From contig NZ_BAABEO010000024.1 in assembly GCF_039540195.1 (NCBI RefSeq), forward strand, positions 1 to 64,000: DNA of 64,000 nucleotides, read 5' to 3'. Made by a program: the position numbers and the translations under genes. Positions 43,965 to 53,540 of this stretch are shown here, piece by piece. Origin of the DNA: Zafaria ginkgonis. Lineage in GTDB: Bacteria; Actinomycetota; Actinomycetes; Actinomycetales; Micrococcaceae. The notes under the pieces were generated by a model. It had not been told where the DNA came from. It ran no database searches and was given only the letters and a program-made list of their open reading frames with translations. The stretch's first letter is position 1, and each line of letters starts with the position of its first letter.

Positions 43965-44453
43965 TTACAGGCGGAGTTCCATGAAGACGCTGTTCGGATC
44001 CAAAACGTAGCCGGCAAAGGGCGGGCACTCGGTGAACCCGTGGCGGGCGTACAGGCGCCGGGCGGGAGCGAAATACTCCTGGGTACCCGTCTCGAGATAG
44101 AGGCGTCCCCAGCCCCGGCTTCGGGCCTCGTCCAGGATGTGCCCGAGCATCAGGGTGGCGATGCCGCGCCCCCGCGCGCCTTCCGTGGTGCGCATGGACT
44201 TGATTTCGCCGTGCTGTTTTCCCCCGTGCTGCGCCGAGCCCGGCGGGGCGGCGAGGAGTTTGAGAGCCCCGCACCCCAGGAGCCCGCCTTCCTCGCGGGC
44301 CGTCCAGAACGTGATTTCCGGCCCGGAAAGCGCCGAATGGTCCAGCACGTGCACGCTTTCGGCAGGGGAGGTGGCGAACATGTCCGCCAGGTGCTCGCTC
44401 AGGAGCCGGTGGACATCCGCCCGCGCGGGGTCGTCTTGGTCAATGCGAATCAC
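43965..44453 (-). CDS. GNAT family N-acetyltransferase
   Basis: 162 residues. The acetyl-CoA loop is visible in RTTEGARGRGIATLMLGHIL, followed by LYLETGTQEYFAPARRLYARHGF, a pattern of GNAT enzymes related to small-molecule or peptide acetyltransferases. Single gene, 179 bp beyond the bioB start; substrate unknown. Confidence 0.88.
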   Translation of the reverse strand: MIRIDQDDPARADVHRLLSEHLADMFATSPAESVHVLDHSALSGPEITFWTAREEGGLLGCGALKLLAAPPGSAQHGGKQHGEIKSMRTTEGARGRGIATLMLGHILDEARSRGWGRLYLETGTQEYFAPARRLYARHGFTECPPFAGYVLDPNSVFMELRL

Positions 44454-44788
44454 GGACCCAATTTATCGGCCCATCCAGCGACTGTGCCGCAGGGGCGGTT
44501 TGGCTGCGGTTGCCGGGGCCATGCGGGGTCCACTCATCGGTGGATCCTGCCTGTCGCTTTCGGGTACCCGGTCGCGGGCTTGTAGCTGACGGGGCGGTTT
44601 TCTTCAATGGTTTCGGCGCCGCCGCTGTCATATGCGCGCTTATTCGTAACCGGCACGCCGTTGATGACCTTCTCCATGTTGCGTGCGTCACACTAGCTTG
44701 CTTCCGCGGTCCGCGTCCGGCCAGCCTTGGCACACCCATCTATTTCACAGCGCTTATCGGCGCGTGCCCCAATGAAGGAGCACCACCC
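44454..44788. other. 335-bp divergent gap between GNAT and ppsA
   Basis: No gene or clear operator seen. The GC content is lower than nearby and AATGAAGGAG at its end is the ppsA ribosome site. The upstream frame joined to ppsA has no family resemblance. It should hold the promoters of both genes; I could not choose boxes with confidence. Confidence 0.4.
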
Positions 44789-47191
44789 ATGACCGATGTT
44801 CTTTGGTTTTCCGACCTCGCCCTGACCGACCTTGACCAGGTCGGTGGCAAAAACGCCTCACTAGGGGAGATGGTCCGCAACCTCGCCTCGGCAGGAGTCA
44901 GGGTCCCGGACGGTTTTGCCACGACGGCCGATGCCTACCGGCGTTTCCTGGGCGAGTCCGGCCTCGACGAGCGGATTGCCGCGATCCTTGAGGGCCTGGA
45001 CAGCGACGACGTGACCGCCCTGGCCCTGGCCGGGACGCAGATCCGCGACCTGATCCGCGACACCCCGTTCCCGGCCGGTTTCGAGGAGCAGGTCCGCACC
45101 GCCTACGGCCGCCTGGCCGACGGCCACGGCGGGGACGTGTCCTGGGCGGTGCGCTCCAGCGCCACGGCCGAGGACCTGCCGGATGCCTCCTTCGCCGGCC
45201 AGCAGGAAACCTTCCTGAACATCAGGGGCGTGGAGAATGTCCTGCACGCCATCAAGGACGTCTTTGCCTCCCTCTACAACGATCGGGCCATCGCCTACCG
45301 GGTCCATCACGGTTTCACGCACTCCGAAGTGGCCCTGTCCGCCGGCATCCAGCGCATGGTCCGCTCGGACATCGGGGCCTCCGGCGTGATGTTCACAATG
45401 GACACCGAATCCGGTTTCACCGACGCGGTCTTCATCACCTCCTCTTACGGACTGGGCGAGGCAGTGGTCCAGGGCGCGGTGAACCCGGATGAGTTCTACG
45501 TGCACAAGCCCGCCCTGGCCGCCGGCCGCCCGGCGGTGCTCAAGCGGGGCCTGGGCGAAAAGGCCGTGCAGATGACCTACACCGACTCCCGCGAGGTCGG
45601 CAAGACCATCGATTTCGTGCCCGTGCCGGTCCGCCAGCGCCGCCGCTTCAGCCTGACCGACGCCGAGGTCGAGCAGCTGGCCCGGCACGCGGTGGCCATC
45701 GAGGCCCACTACGGCCGTCCCATGGACATCGAGTGGGGCAAGGACGGGGTGGACGGTGAACTGTACATCCTGCAGGCCCGCCCGGAGACCGTCGAATCCC
45801 GCAGGAACACCGGTGTGATCTCCCGCTACACGCTCAACGAGCGCTCCGCGGTCCTGGCCGAGGGCCGGGCCATCGGCCAGCGCATCGGCGCCGGCCAGGT
45901 GCGCGTGCTGGCCTCGATCGACCAGATGGCCTCGTTCCAGGCCGGCGACGTCCTGGTGGCGAACATGACCGACCCGGACTGGGAACCGATCATGAAGAAG
46001 GCTGCCGCCATCGTCACCGACCGCGGCGGGCGCACCTGCCACGCGGCCATCATTGCCCGGGAACTGGGCATCCCGGCGGTGGTCGGTACCGGAAACGCGT
46101 CCCAGGTCCTGGCCGATGGCGCTCCGGTGACCGTCTCGTGCGCCGAGGGCGAGGCAGGCCTGGTGTACGAGGGGCTGCTGGACTACACGCTGCAGGAAAC
46201 CGCCCTGGACACGATGCCGGAGGCCCCGGTCAAAATCATGATGAACGTCGGCACCCCCGAGCAGGCCTTCGGCTTTTCCCGGCTCCCGCACCACGGCGTC
46301 GGGCTGGCCCGCCTGGAATTCATCATCAACCGCCAGATCGGCATCCACCCCAATGCCCTGCTGGCCCTGGCCGGCGAGATCGAACGGCCGGCCGCGCTCT
46401 CGGACTACAGCGTGGAGCAGATCCGGGAAAAGATCGCCGCCTACGACGGCCCGCGCGACTACTACGTGAAGCGCCTGGCCGAGGGCATCTCCACCATCGC
46501 CGCCGCCTTTGCCCCGGAGCCGGTCATCATCCGGCTTTCGGACTTCAAGTCCAACGAGTACGCCAACCTGCTCGGCGGCTCCGCCTTCGAGCCGTCCGAA
46601 GAGAACCCGATGATCGGCTACCGCGGCGCCTCACGGTATCTTTCGGACTCGTTCCGCCAGGCGTTCGAGCTCGAGTGCGAGGCCCTGAAGTTCGTCCGCA
46701 ACGAGATGGGCCTGTCCAACATCAAGCTCATGGTCCCGTTCGTGCGCACCCTTGAGGAGGCACGCGGCGTGACCGAGCTGCTCGCCGCCAACGGCCTGCG
46801 CCGCGGCGAGGACGGACTGGAAATCGTCATGATGTGCGAACTGCCGGCCAACGCCCTGCTGGCCGACGAGTTCCTGGAGTACTTCGACGGCTTCTCCATC
46901 GGCTCCAACGACCTGACCCAGCTCACCCTCGGCCTGGACCGGGACTCTGCCCTGGTCGCCGGCGGATTCGACGAACGCAACCCGGCGGTCACCAAGCTGC
47001 TGGAAATGGCCATTGCCGCCTGCCGCGCCCGCGGCAAGTACGTCGGCATCTGCGGCCAAGGCCCCAGCGACCACCCGGACTTCGCCGAGTGGCTGCTGGA
47101 GCAGGGCATCAGCTCCATCTCGCTCAACCCCGATGCCGTGACCGACACCTGGCTGCGCCTGGCCCGGTCCGGCATCCGCTCCGCGGTCTGA
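44789..47191 (+). CDS. ppsA: Phosphoenolpyruvate synthase
   Basis: 800 residues starting MTDVLWFSDLALTDLDQVGGKNASLGEM, cut for length; GAAGGAG precedes the ATG. Order: ATP-grasp domain (WAVRSSATAEDLPDASFAGQQ), swivelling domain with the phosphohistidine in DRGGRTCHAAIIARELG, and PEP-binding barrel with MIGYRGASRY, CELPANALL and CGQGPSDHPDF. It makes PEP from pyruvate and ATP for gluconeogenesis. Its regulator PpsR follows 40 bp downstream, the usual arrangement. Confidence 0.95.
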   Translation: MTDVLWFSDLALTDLDQVGGKNASLGEMVRNLASAGVRVPDGFATTADAYRRFLGESGLDERIAAILEGLDSDDVTALALAGTQIRDLIRDTPFPAGFEEQVRTAYGRLADGHGGDVSWAVRSSATAEDLPDASFAGQQETFLNIRGVENVLHAIKDVFASLYNDRAIAYRVHHGFTHSEVALSAGIQRMVRSDIGASGVMFTMDTESGFTDAVFITSSYGLGEAVVQGAVNPDEFYVHKPALAAGRPAVLKRGLGEKAVQMTYTDSREVGKTIDFVPVPVRQRRRFSLTDAEVEQLARHAVAIEAHYGRPMDIEWGKDGVDGELYILQARPETVESRRNTGVISRYTLNERSAVLAEGRAIGQRIGAGQVRVLASIDQMASFQAGDVLVANMTDPDWEPIMKKAAAIVTDRGGRTCHAAIIARELGIPAVVGTGNASQVLADGAPVTVSCAEGEAGLVYEGLLDYTLQETALDTMPEAPVKIMMNVGTPEQAFGFSRLPHHGVGLARLEFIINRQIGIHPNALLALAGEIERPAALSDYSVEQIREKIAAYDGPRDYYVKRLAEGISTIAAAFAPEPVIIRLSDFKSNEYANLLGGSAFEPSEENPMIGYRGASRYLSDSFRQAFELECEALKFVRNEMGLSNIKLMVPFVRTLEEARGVTELLAANGLRRGEDGLEIVMMCELPANALLADEFLEYFDGFSIGSNDLTQLTLGLDRDSALVAGGFDERNPAVTKLLEMAIAACRARGKYVGICGQGPSDHPDFAEWLLEQGISSISLNPDAVTDTWLRLARSGIRSAV

Positions 47192-47231
47192 GCGTGCACG
47201 CGCCAGCAGTGTCGGGAAGGATCCTGCCGCA

Positions 47232-48077
47232 GTGAACACGGCACCTGACCGGGACGCCACGGGGGCGGAGCATGTGCCCGCCCCCGTGGTGTTCTTCCTC
47301 TCCGACAGCACCGGCATCACGGCCGAGACCCTGGGCAACACCCTGTTGACCCAGTTTCCCGGGCAGCGGCTGGAGCGGCGCACCATCCCCTTCATCACCA
47401 CGGTGGAGCAGGCGCGGGAGGTCGTCGCCGTCATCGACCGCCTCGCCGCGGCAGGCCCGCGACCGATCGTCTTCTCCACCGCCGTCAACCAGGACATCCG
47501 CACGATCCTCGCGCAGAGCGGCGGGCACTTCGTGGACCTGTTCGGCGCCCACATCGGCGTGCTGGAGCAGGCCCTGCACGCCTCCGCCAGCGGAGAGCCG
47601 GGCAAGGCGCACGGCGTCGGCGACGCCATCCGCTACCAGTCCCGCATGACCGCCGTCGAATACGCCATCGAACACGACGACGGGCAGTCCATCCGCGCTT
47701 TGGAGCGCGCGGATCTGATCCTCATCGCCCCCTCGCGGTGCGGCAAGACCCCGACGGCCATGTACCTGGCCCTGCAGCACGGGATCCTGGCCGCCAACTT
47801 CCCCCTGATCGAGGAGGACTTTGCCCGCGGTGAACTTCCGCGGCCGCTGCAGCCCTTTGTGCGCAAGTGCTTCGGGCTGATCTCCCTGCCGGCCAGGCTG
47901 AGCCAGGTACGCCATGAACGCCGCCCCGGCACCACCTACGCCTCGATGGCCCAATGCAGTTACGAACTGCGCAACGCCGAGGAGATGTACAGACTCAACC
48001 AGGTGCCGTACGTGAACTCCGCGTCCATGTCGGTTGAGGAAATCTCCGCCACCATTCTCCAACGGATGCGGTTGTAG
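47232..48077 (+). CDS. ppsR: PEP synthase regulatory kinase/pyrophosphorylase
   Basis: 281 residues from GTG. FFLSDSTGITAETLGNTLLTQF and the P-loop-like APSRCGKTPTAMYLA, with NVPLI-type region reading NFPLIEEDF, define the DUF299/PpsR family, which switches PEP synthase off with ADP and on with phosphate. Downstream of and probably co-transcribed with ppsA. Convergent with the Lrp gene. Confidence 0.93.
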   Translation: MNTAPDRDATGAEHVPAPVVFFLSDSTGITAETLGNTLLTQFPGQRLERRTIPFITTVEQAREVVAVIDRLAAAGPRPIVFSTAVNQDIRTILAQSGGHFVDLFGAHIGVLEQALHASASGEPGKAHGVGDAIRYQSRMTAVEYAIEHDDGQSIRALERADLILIAPSRCGKTPTAMYLALQHGILAANFPLIEEDFARGELPRPLQPFVRKCFGLISLPARLSQVRHERRPGTTYASMAQCSYELRNAEEMYRLNQVPYVNSASMSVEEISATILQRMRL

Positions 48078-48196
48078 GCATTTATGCCTGACGCCCACCG
48101 TCCGGACTTCCAGCGAACGCGTGCCGCACCGGCTTTCCCTCGACCGGGGACCTAGGCGGTCCCACCGCCCCCTCCGCGGTTACCTTCCCTCAGTGG

Positions 48197-48670
48197 CTAC
48201 TTTCCCTCAGTGGCCTGGCGCAGCAGTTCCGTGAGCCGCAGCGGCATGACCTCCTGCAGGGCGATCGAGGTGTTGGTGCGCAGCACGCCGGGAATCTCCA
48301 GCATCAGGTTCGTGATGCGGTGCAGGTCGGCGGTGTCCCGGGCCACCACCCGAAGGAGGAAATCCACATCCCCGGTGGTCGAGTGGATCTCAATGATCTC
48401 CGGGATCTTCCGCAGTTCCGCCAGGGCCGCGTCGCCGGCCCCTTGACGGATGGCAAGCTCCACGAACGCCGTGAGGTCGTAGCCCAGCGCCCGCGGATCC
48501 ACCCGCCGGCTGAAGGGCTGGAGGGCGCCGCCTTCCGTGAGGCGCCGCAGCCGCGCATGCACGGTGTTCCGGGCGACCCCCAGGGTCTGGGACAGGGCGA
48601 GGATGGTCGCCGACGGGTCCCGGTCCAGAGCCAGGAGTATTCGCGCGTCCAAGGCGTCAAGACGGTACAC
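48197..48670 (-). CDS. Lrp/AsnC family regulator
   Basis: 157 residues from GTG. DALDARILLALDRDPSATI, helix-turn-helix ILALSQTLGVARNTVHARLRRL cut short, then the RAM ligand domain (AFVELAIRQGAGD, HSTTGDVDFLLRVVARD). It is divergent from the aminotransferase gene, whose module it probably controls in response to an amino acid. A palindrome GTCAC-ACCGTG-GTGAC (48776-48791) and AACGG-GGCG-CCGTT (48688-48701) sit in the gap. Confidence 0.9.
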   Translation of the reverse strand: MYRLDALDARILLALDRDPSATILALSQTLGVARNTVHARLRRLTEGGALQPFSRRVDPRALGYDLTAFVELAIRQGAGDAALAELRKIPEIIEIHSTTGDVDFLLRVVARDTADLHRITNLMLEIPGVLRTNTSIALQEVMPLRLTELLRQATEGK

Positions 48671-48852
48671 ATTGAGCAGGATGCCATGAAAACGGGGCGC
48701 CGTTGAGCATCCATCGCATTTCGGCGGAAGTGTGTTGCGCGTCTCATCCTTCCGGGCCGAGTATCGAGACCGCGCGTCACACCGTGGTGACAGCGTCCCG
48801 GCAGGCCTTGGAACCCGAGGCGCGGGGCCTCGAGTTCCCAGGAAGGACCCCC

Positions 48853-49965
48853 ATGACCATCAGCTCCACCTCCGCCCGCACCACGGAGCCTGGCGAACCG
48901 GCCCTGCGGGACGTGGTGTCCCAACTGCCCGGCTACGTGGCCGGCCGCCGGTCCTCCAGCGACCTGACGGCTGCCCTGGCCTCCAACGAGAGCCACGAGG
49001 GGCCGTTGCCCTCGGTGCTGGAGACGGTCCTTCAGGGTGCGGGCCGCATCAACCGCTACCCGGACATGGCGGCGACGGAACTGCGGGAGCGGATCGCCGC
49101 CTTCGTGGAGGCCGACGCCGACGAGGTGGCGGTGGGCCCGGGCAGCGTGGGGGTGCTGCAGCAGATCCTTGCCGCCACCTGCGGACCGGGCGACGAGGTG
49201 GTGTTCGCCTGGCGCTCCTTCGAGGCGTACCCCATCCTGGTCTCCCTCACCGGCGCGGCCCCCGTTCCGGTCCCGCTGGGTGCGGACGAGGGGCACGACC
49301 TGGAGGCGATGCTGGACGCGGTCACGGAGCGGACGCGCGTGGTGGTGGTCTGCTCGCCGAACAACCCGACCGGCGTGGCCGTGGACCACGACGCGCTGGC
49401 CCGGTTCGTGGCGGCGGTTCCTCCCCACGTGCTGGTGCTGATCGACGAGGCGTACGTCGAATTCGTCGACGAGGCCGACCGGCTGGACGCCCTGGGGCTC
49501 TTCCGGGCGCACCGGAACGTGTGCGTGCTGCGCACCTTCTCCAAGGCCTACGGGCTGGCCGGACTGCGCGTGGGCTACGCGGTGGCGCACCGGGGACTCG
49601 CCGAGGGCCTGCGCCGCGTCGCCCTGCCGTTCGGCGTCAACTCCCTGGCGCAGCGGGCGGCGATCGCGTCCCTGGACGCCGCGGAGGAGGTCCGCGAACG
49701 TGCCGCCGCGGTGGCGCGGGAACGCCGCCGCGTCACGGACGCGCTGCGGCAGGCCGGGTGGGACGTTCCGCAGAGCCAGGCGAACTTCGTGTGGCTGCGG
49801 GCCGGGGACGGCTTGCGGTCCGCGCTCAACGACGCCTTCGACCGGGCCGACGTGCTGGTGCGCGCCTACGCCGGGGACGGCGTCCGGATCACCCTCGCGG
49901 ATCCGGAAACCAATGACCGGGTCCTGGCCGTCCTGCGCGACCGCTCGGCCTTCCCGTCCGCATGA
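48853..49965 (+). CDS. HisC-like aminotransferase (aromatic/histidinol-phosphate type)
   Basis: 370 residues; GGAAGG before the ATG selects this start. ALASNESHEGPLPSVLE, GRINRYPDM, CSPNNPTGVAVDHD, LIDEAYVEFVD and the PLP lysine in RTFSKAYGLAGLRVGYAV identify the HisC/PatA branch of class-I aminotransferases. Not beside other his genes; downstream lie a thiamine-diphosphate enzyme and an amino-acid permease, so a role in making a 2-oxo acid from an imported (perhaps aromatic) amino acid is likelier than histidine synthesis. Confidence 0.87.
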   Translation: MTISSTSARTTEPGEPALRDVVSQLPGYVAGRRSSSDLTAALASNESHEGPLPSVLETVLQGAGRINRYPDMAATELRERIAAFVEADADEVAVGPGSVGVLQQILAATCGPGDEVVFAWRSFEAYPILVSLTGAAPVPVPLGADEGHDLEAMLDAVTERTRVVVVCSPNNPTGVAVDHDALARFVAAVPPHVLVLIDEAYVEFVDEADRLDALGLFRAHRNVCVLRTFSKAYGLAGLRVGYAVAHRGLAEGLRRVALPFGVNSLAQRAAIASLDAAEEVRERAAAVARERRRVTDALRQAGWDVPQSQANFVWLRAGDGLRSALNDAFDRADVLVRAYAGDGVRITLADPETNDRVLAVLRDRSAFPSA

Positions 49966-50018
49966 CGCTCCTGCCTGGACCGCACCGCACCCCCGAAGCC
50001 CTCCCCGAAAGGACCCCC

Positions 50019-51737
50019 GTGGCCCACGCAACCGTGCCCGACGCAACTGTGCCCGTCGCAACTGTGCCCGTCGCAACCGTGCCCCAGACCGTCTCCACCG
50101 CCGTGGCGGAGGTGATCGCCGAACGCGCGGAGCACCTGTTCGGCCTGATGGGTAACGGCAACGCCCACGTCATCAGCCACCTCACGCGGGCCGGGTTCCC
50201 CTTCACCTCGGCCCGGCACGAGGCCGCCACGGTGGCCATGGCCGACGCCTGGCACCGCGCGACCGGGAAGGTCGGCGTGGCCACGACCACCTACGGCGCC
50301 GGGTTCACGAACACCTACACGGCGCTCGCCGAGGCCAGGCTGGCCCGGATCCCGCTGGTGCTGGTGGTCGGGGACGCGCCCACCGGCGGGCCGCGCGCCT
50401 TCGACATCGACCAGCCCGCCGCCGCGGCGGCCGTTGGCGTCATGACGCTGGTGGCCGGTCCGGAGAATGCGACGGCGGTGGCCCACCGCGCCTTCGACCT
50501 GGCCCTCCACACCGTCCAGCCGGTGGTGCTGGCCATCCCGTACGACCACACCACCGCGCCCCTGAGCGGGGACGCCGCGGCCGCGGAACTGCCCCCGCTG
50601 CCGCCCAAGCCGGCCCGCTCCGTCCGGCCGGAGGAACTCGGCCGCATCGCTTCCATCCTGCGCGCCGCCGAAAGGCCCCTGGTCCTGGCCGGCCGCGGGG
50701 TGCTGCTGGGCCATGCCGAAGCGGCGCTCAAGGACGTGGGGGACCGGCTCGGGGCCCTGTTCATGACCTCGGTCATGGCGGCGAACGTCGTCGATTCCCC
50801 CTGGAACCTGGGCATCGCCGGCGGCTTCACCCGAGACCACCGCCTCGAACTGGCCCGGCAGGCCGACGTCGTGCTGGTGGCGGGGGCTTCGCTGAACGCC
50901 TTCCAGTCCCGCTACGGGACCCTCTTTGCGTCGGGCACACGCGTGATCCGCGTCGACAACGAACCGGATTCGGGACACCCCCAGGTCACCGACTACGTCC
51001 GCGCCGACCTGGCCCCGTTCCTGCGGGACCTCGCTGCCCTCCTCCCCGCCGGGGACGGGGCCGGAACCTGGCGGGCCGCCGCGCCGGAGGTCGCCTCCGC
51101 GTCCTTCCGGGGTCCGGACCCGATCGAGGATCCTGCCGAGTTCGGCGAGGACGGGCGGCTCAACCCGCGCGCGGTGGTCGCGGCCCTCGAGCACATCCTG
51201 CCGGCCCAGCGCTCGGTGGTGATGGACGGGGGCCACTTCATCGGCTGGGCCCCGATGTACCTCTCGGTTCCGGACCCGCAGGCCATGGTCCTGGTGGGCA
51301 CCGCCTTCCAGAGCATCGGGCTGGGCTTCGGCTCCGCGGCCGGCGTGTCCGCGGCCCGCCCGGAGCGCACCACCGTGTTCTTCTCCGGCGACGGCGGAGG
51401 CCTGATGGGGCTGGCCGACTTCGAGACGTTCCTGCGCACCACCCGGCACGGGGTGGTTGTGGTGCTCAACGACTCCGCCTACGGCGCCGAGCTGCACCAG
51501 TACGCCTCGAAGGGGCTCCACGAGCAGGCCATGCTCATCGACGAGGTCGACTTCGCCGCCGTCGGACGGGCCCTGGGCGCCGAAGGCATCAAGGCCACCC
51601 GCCTGGCCGACCTCGCCGTGCTCGAGGCCTGGCTGGCGACCCACAACACCGGCGTATTCGTCCTCGACGTCGCCATCTCCCAAAAGGTCGTCGCCGAATT
51701 CATGTCCGCCTCCCTCGCCGCCGGAAAGCGGCTTTAG
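50019..51737 (+). CDS. Thiamine diphosphate-dependent enzyme, decarboxylase type
   Basis: 572 residues from the GTG at 50019, chosen because AAAGGACCCCC before it nearly repeats the leader of the preceding gene; an ATG at 49962 overlapping the upstream stop is the alternative. Catalytic Glu in SARHEAATVAMADAW, ThDP motif GDGGGLMGLADFE with Asn in VVVLNDSAYG. Three-domain layout of the acetolactate synthase / pyruvate or indolepyruvate decarboxylase family. With the aminotransferase it would complete transamination and decarboxylation of an amino acid. The N-terminus carries a short ATVPV repeat. Confidence 0.85.
   Translation: MAHATVPDATVPVATVPVATVPQTVSTAVAEVIAERAEHLFGLMGNGNAHVISHLTRAGFPFTSARHEAATVAMADAWHRATGKVGVATTTYGAGFTNTYTALAEARLARIPLVLVVGDAPTGGPRAFDIDQPAAAAAVGVMTLVAGPENATAVAHRAFDLALHTVQPVVLAIPYDHTTAPLSGDAAAAELPPLPPKPARSVRPEELGRIASILRAAERPLVLAGRGVLLGHAEAALKDVGDRLGALFMTSVMAANVVDSPWNLGIAGGFTRDHRLELARQADVVLVAGASLNAFQSRYGTLFASGTRVIRVDNEPDSGHPQVTDYVRADLAPFLRDLAALLPAGDGAGTWRAAAPEVASASFRGPDPIEDPAEFGEDGRLNPRAVVAALEHILPAQRSVVMDGGHFIGWAPMYLSVPDPQAMVLVGTAFQSIGLGFGSAAGVSAARPERTTVFFSGDGGGLMGLADFETFLRTTRHGVVVVLNDSAYGAELHQYASKGLHEQAMLIDEVDFAAVGRALGAEGIKATRLADLAVLEAWLATHNTGVFVLDVAISQKVVAEFMSASLAAGKRL
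50028..50085 (+). repeat. Nearly four 15-bp tandem repeats at the ThDP enzyme 5' end
   Basis: Unit GCAACTGTGCCCGTC with minor changes, four copies, the last two bases short. It encodes an ATVPD/ATVPV repeat and contains many GTG codons just after the start, so copy number changes would alter the protein's N-terminus in frame. Confidence 0.8.
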
Positions 51738-51865
51738 CGCGCGGGGCAGGCCCTTTCGTGTCGACTTCGTCGCCACGTAGGGACCCGACTGCCCCGCGCT
51801 TGGCAACCCGTCCGGGGCAGCCGTCCCCGCGGAACGCAAGGCCAGTGCATGGAAAGGAAAGACTC

Positions 51866-53329
51866 ATGCCTACCGATAACGAACTAACGACCCTGGATCG
51901 TAGCCCCGGGGCGTCCCGCGGACCGGCGGCCGGCGTCCTCGAAGCCGACCCCACCGCCATCGCACCCACCGCCACCGGCGGCCCGGAGGGCAGCACGGCC
52001 CACATGAAGCCGCGCCACCTGGTGATGATGGCGCTGGGCTCGGCGATCGGCACCGGCCTGTTCGTGGGCTCCGGCACCGCGATCTCGCTGGCCGGCCCCG
52101 CCGTCCTGGTGTCCTTCCTAGTGGCCTGCGTGATCCTGGTGCTGGTCATGCGCGCCATGGGGGAGATGGCCGCGGCCGACCCCGCCCGCGGCGCGTTCTC
52201 CGTCTACGCGGAAAAGGCCATGGGGCGCACCGCCGGGCAAACCCTGGGCTGGCTCTGGTGGGCCCAGCTGGTCATCGTCATCGCCGCCGAGGCCACCGCC
52301 GCCGCCCAGATCCTCAACGAACTGTGGCCGGCCCTGCCCCAGTGGGCGCTGGCGCTGGTCTTTATGGTCGCGTTCACCGCCCTGAACCTCTTCAGCGCCA
52401 AGATCTTCGGTGAATCGGAGTTCTGGTTCGCCATGCTGAAGGTCGGCGCCGTCATCGTTTTCCTCCTCGTGGGAGCCGCCCTCATGCTCGGCCTGCTGCC
52501 CGCGGCGTCCCCGGGGCTGACCAACCTCACCGGGCACGGCGGCTTCATGCCCAACGGGATCACCGGAGTCGCCGCGGCCCTGCTGGTGGTGGTCTTCGCC
52601 TTCGGCGGGACCGAACTGGTGACCGTGGCCGCCGCCGAAACCCGCGACCCCCAGCGCACCATCGTCCGAGCCATCCGCACCATCGTGGTGCGCCTGCTGG
52701 TCTTCTACGTCGGTTCCGTGGCCCTGATGGTCCTCATCCTGCCGTGGAACGACCAGACGCTCTCCGCCAGTCCCTTCGTTGCCGTACTCACCGTGGCCGG
52801 GCTTCCCGGCGCGGAGGCGGTCCTGGCCGTCGTGATCGTCCTGGCCCTGCTGTCGGCGCTCAACGCCAACCTCTACGGCGCCTCACGCATGCTCTTTTCG
52901 CTCTCCGCCCGCGGCTCCGCGCCGGCCCGCTTCGCCCGGACGGGCCAGGGTGGCGTGCCGCGTGCCGCCGTCGTCGCCTCGGTGGTGTTCGGCTTCGTGA
53001 CCGTCGGGCTGAACTACCTGTGGCCCGAGGCCCTGCTGGGCTTCCTACTCAACACCATCGGCTCCACGGTGCTGGTGGTGTGGACGCTGTCCCTGATCTC
53101 CCAGATCATCCTGCGCCGCCGTGCCGACCGCGCCGGCGAGAAGCTGCCGTTCCGGATGTGGTGCTTCCCGTACCTCTCCTACCTGGCGCTGGCGCTGATC
53201 GGCATGATCGTCCTGCTCGGCCTCGCCGACCCCGTGGTCAGGACCCAGTTCGGCCTGACCGCCGGGCTGATCGCGCTGATCGCCGTGCTGTGCAAGGTGC
53301 TCGGGAAGCCCAGGAAGGTCGAGGCCTAA
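51866..53329 (+). CDS. Amino acid permease (APC, AAT family)
   Basis: 487 residues; GGAAAGGAAAG before the ATG. After about 50 disordered residues, twelve helices begin with KPRHLVMMALGSAIGTGLFVGSG cut short, the AAT signature, followed by GEMAAADPARGAFSVYAEKAMG. Such permeases import histidine, aromatic amino acids or GABA with protons. It follows the ThDP gene by 128 bp and probably supplies its pathway. A strong hairpin lies 40 bp after the stop. Confidence 0.92.
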   Translation: MPTDNELTTLDRSPGASRGPAAGVLEADPTAIAPTATGGPEGSTAHMKPRHLVMMALGSAIGTGLFVGSGTAISLAGPAVLVSFLVACVILVLVMRAMGEMAAADPARGAFSVYAEKAMGRTAGQTLGWLWWAQLVIVIAAEATAAAQILNELWPALPQWALALVFMVAFTALNLFSAKIFGESEFWFAMLKVGAVIVFLLVGAALMLGLLPAASPGLTNLTGHGGFMPNGITGVAAALLVVVFAFGGTELVTVAAAETRDPQRTIVRAIRTIVVRLLVFYVGSVALMVLILPWNDQTLSASPFVAVLTVAGLPGAEAVLAVVIVLALLSALNANLYGASRMLFSLSARGSAPARFARTGQGGVPRAAVVASVVFGFVTVGLNYLWPEALLGFLLNTIGSTVLVVWTLSLISQIILRRRADRAGEKLPFRMWCFPYLSYLALALIGMIVLLGLADPVVRTQFGLTAGLIALIAVLCKVLGKPRKVEA

Positions 53330-53369
53330 ACGCCGAGGTCTAGGGGCGGGGGTCCAGGGGTGCGAAGGC

Positions 53370-53403
53370 GCGGACCGGCAGCCGTTCGGGGCTGCCGGTC
53401 CGC
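53370..53403. terminator. Strong terminator hairpin after the permease
   Basis: Perfect 14-bp arms GCGGACCGGCAGCC and GGCTGCCGGTCCGC around GTTCGG. It ends the amino-acid module and abuts the end of the SnoaL-like remnant on the other strand, so it may serve both. Confidence 0.8.
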
Positions 53404-53409
53404 TGTCAC

Positions 53410-53532
53410 CTAAACCGGCGCATCGACGATCTTCCAATAGGAGTCTTTGCGAACGATCTTTTCGCCCCGAAACTCCCACAGGTCGCATCCGCGCACGCGC
53501 ACCTCTTTTCCATCGGGGGTCGTGCCGTACAT
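53410..53532 (-). pseudogene. C-terminal remnant of an NTF2/SnoaL-like gene
   Basis: A minus-strand frame reads MYGTTPDGKEVRVRGCDLWEF then RGEKIVRKDSYWKIVDAPV (given in parts), the typical tail of a nuclear-transport-factor-2-like protein. Only about 40 residues remain; upstream the frame loses all similarity near 53535, where the LuxR remnant of the other strand begins. The 5' two thirds are missing. Confidence 0.65.
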
Positions 53533-53540
53533 CAATTGCG

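Noticed and set aside
44510..44788. N-terminal extension of PEP synthase by 93 residues
   Set aside because: The extension has no similarity to the family, which begins near MTDVLWF, and GAAGGAG marks the ATG at 44789.
48853..49965. Histidine biosynthesis gene hisC
   Set aside because: No other his genes are near and the neighbours are an Lrp regulator, a ThDP enzyme and a permease, so a plain hisC label would mislead.
50028..50085. Possible small CRISPR-like repeat array
   Set aside because: The 15-bp units are adjacent without spacers and lie in frame in a coding region.
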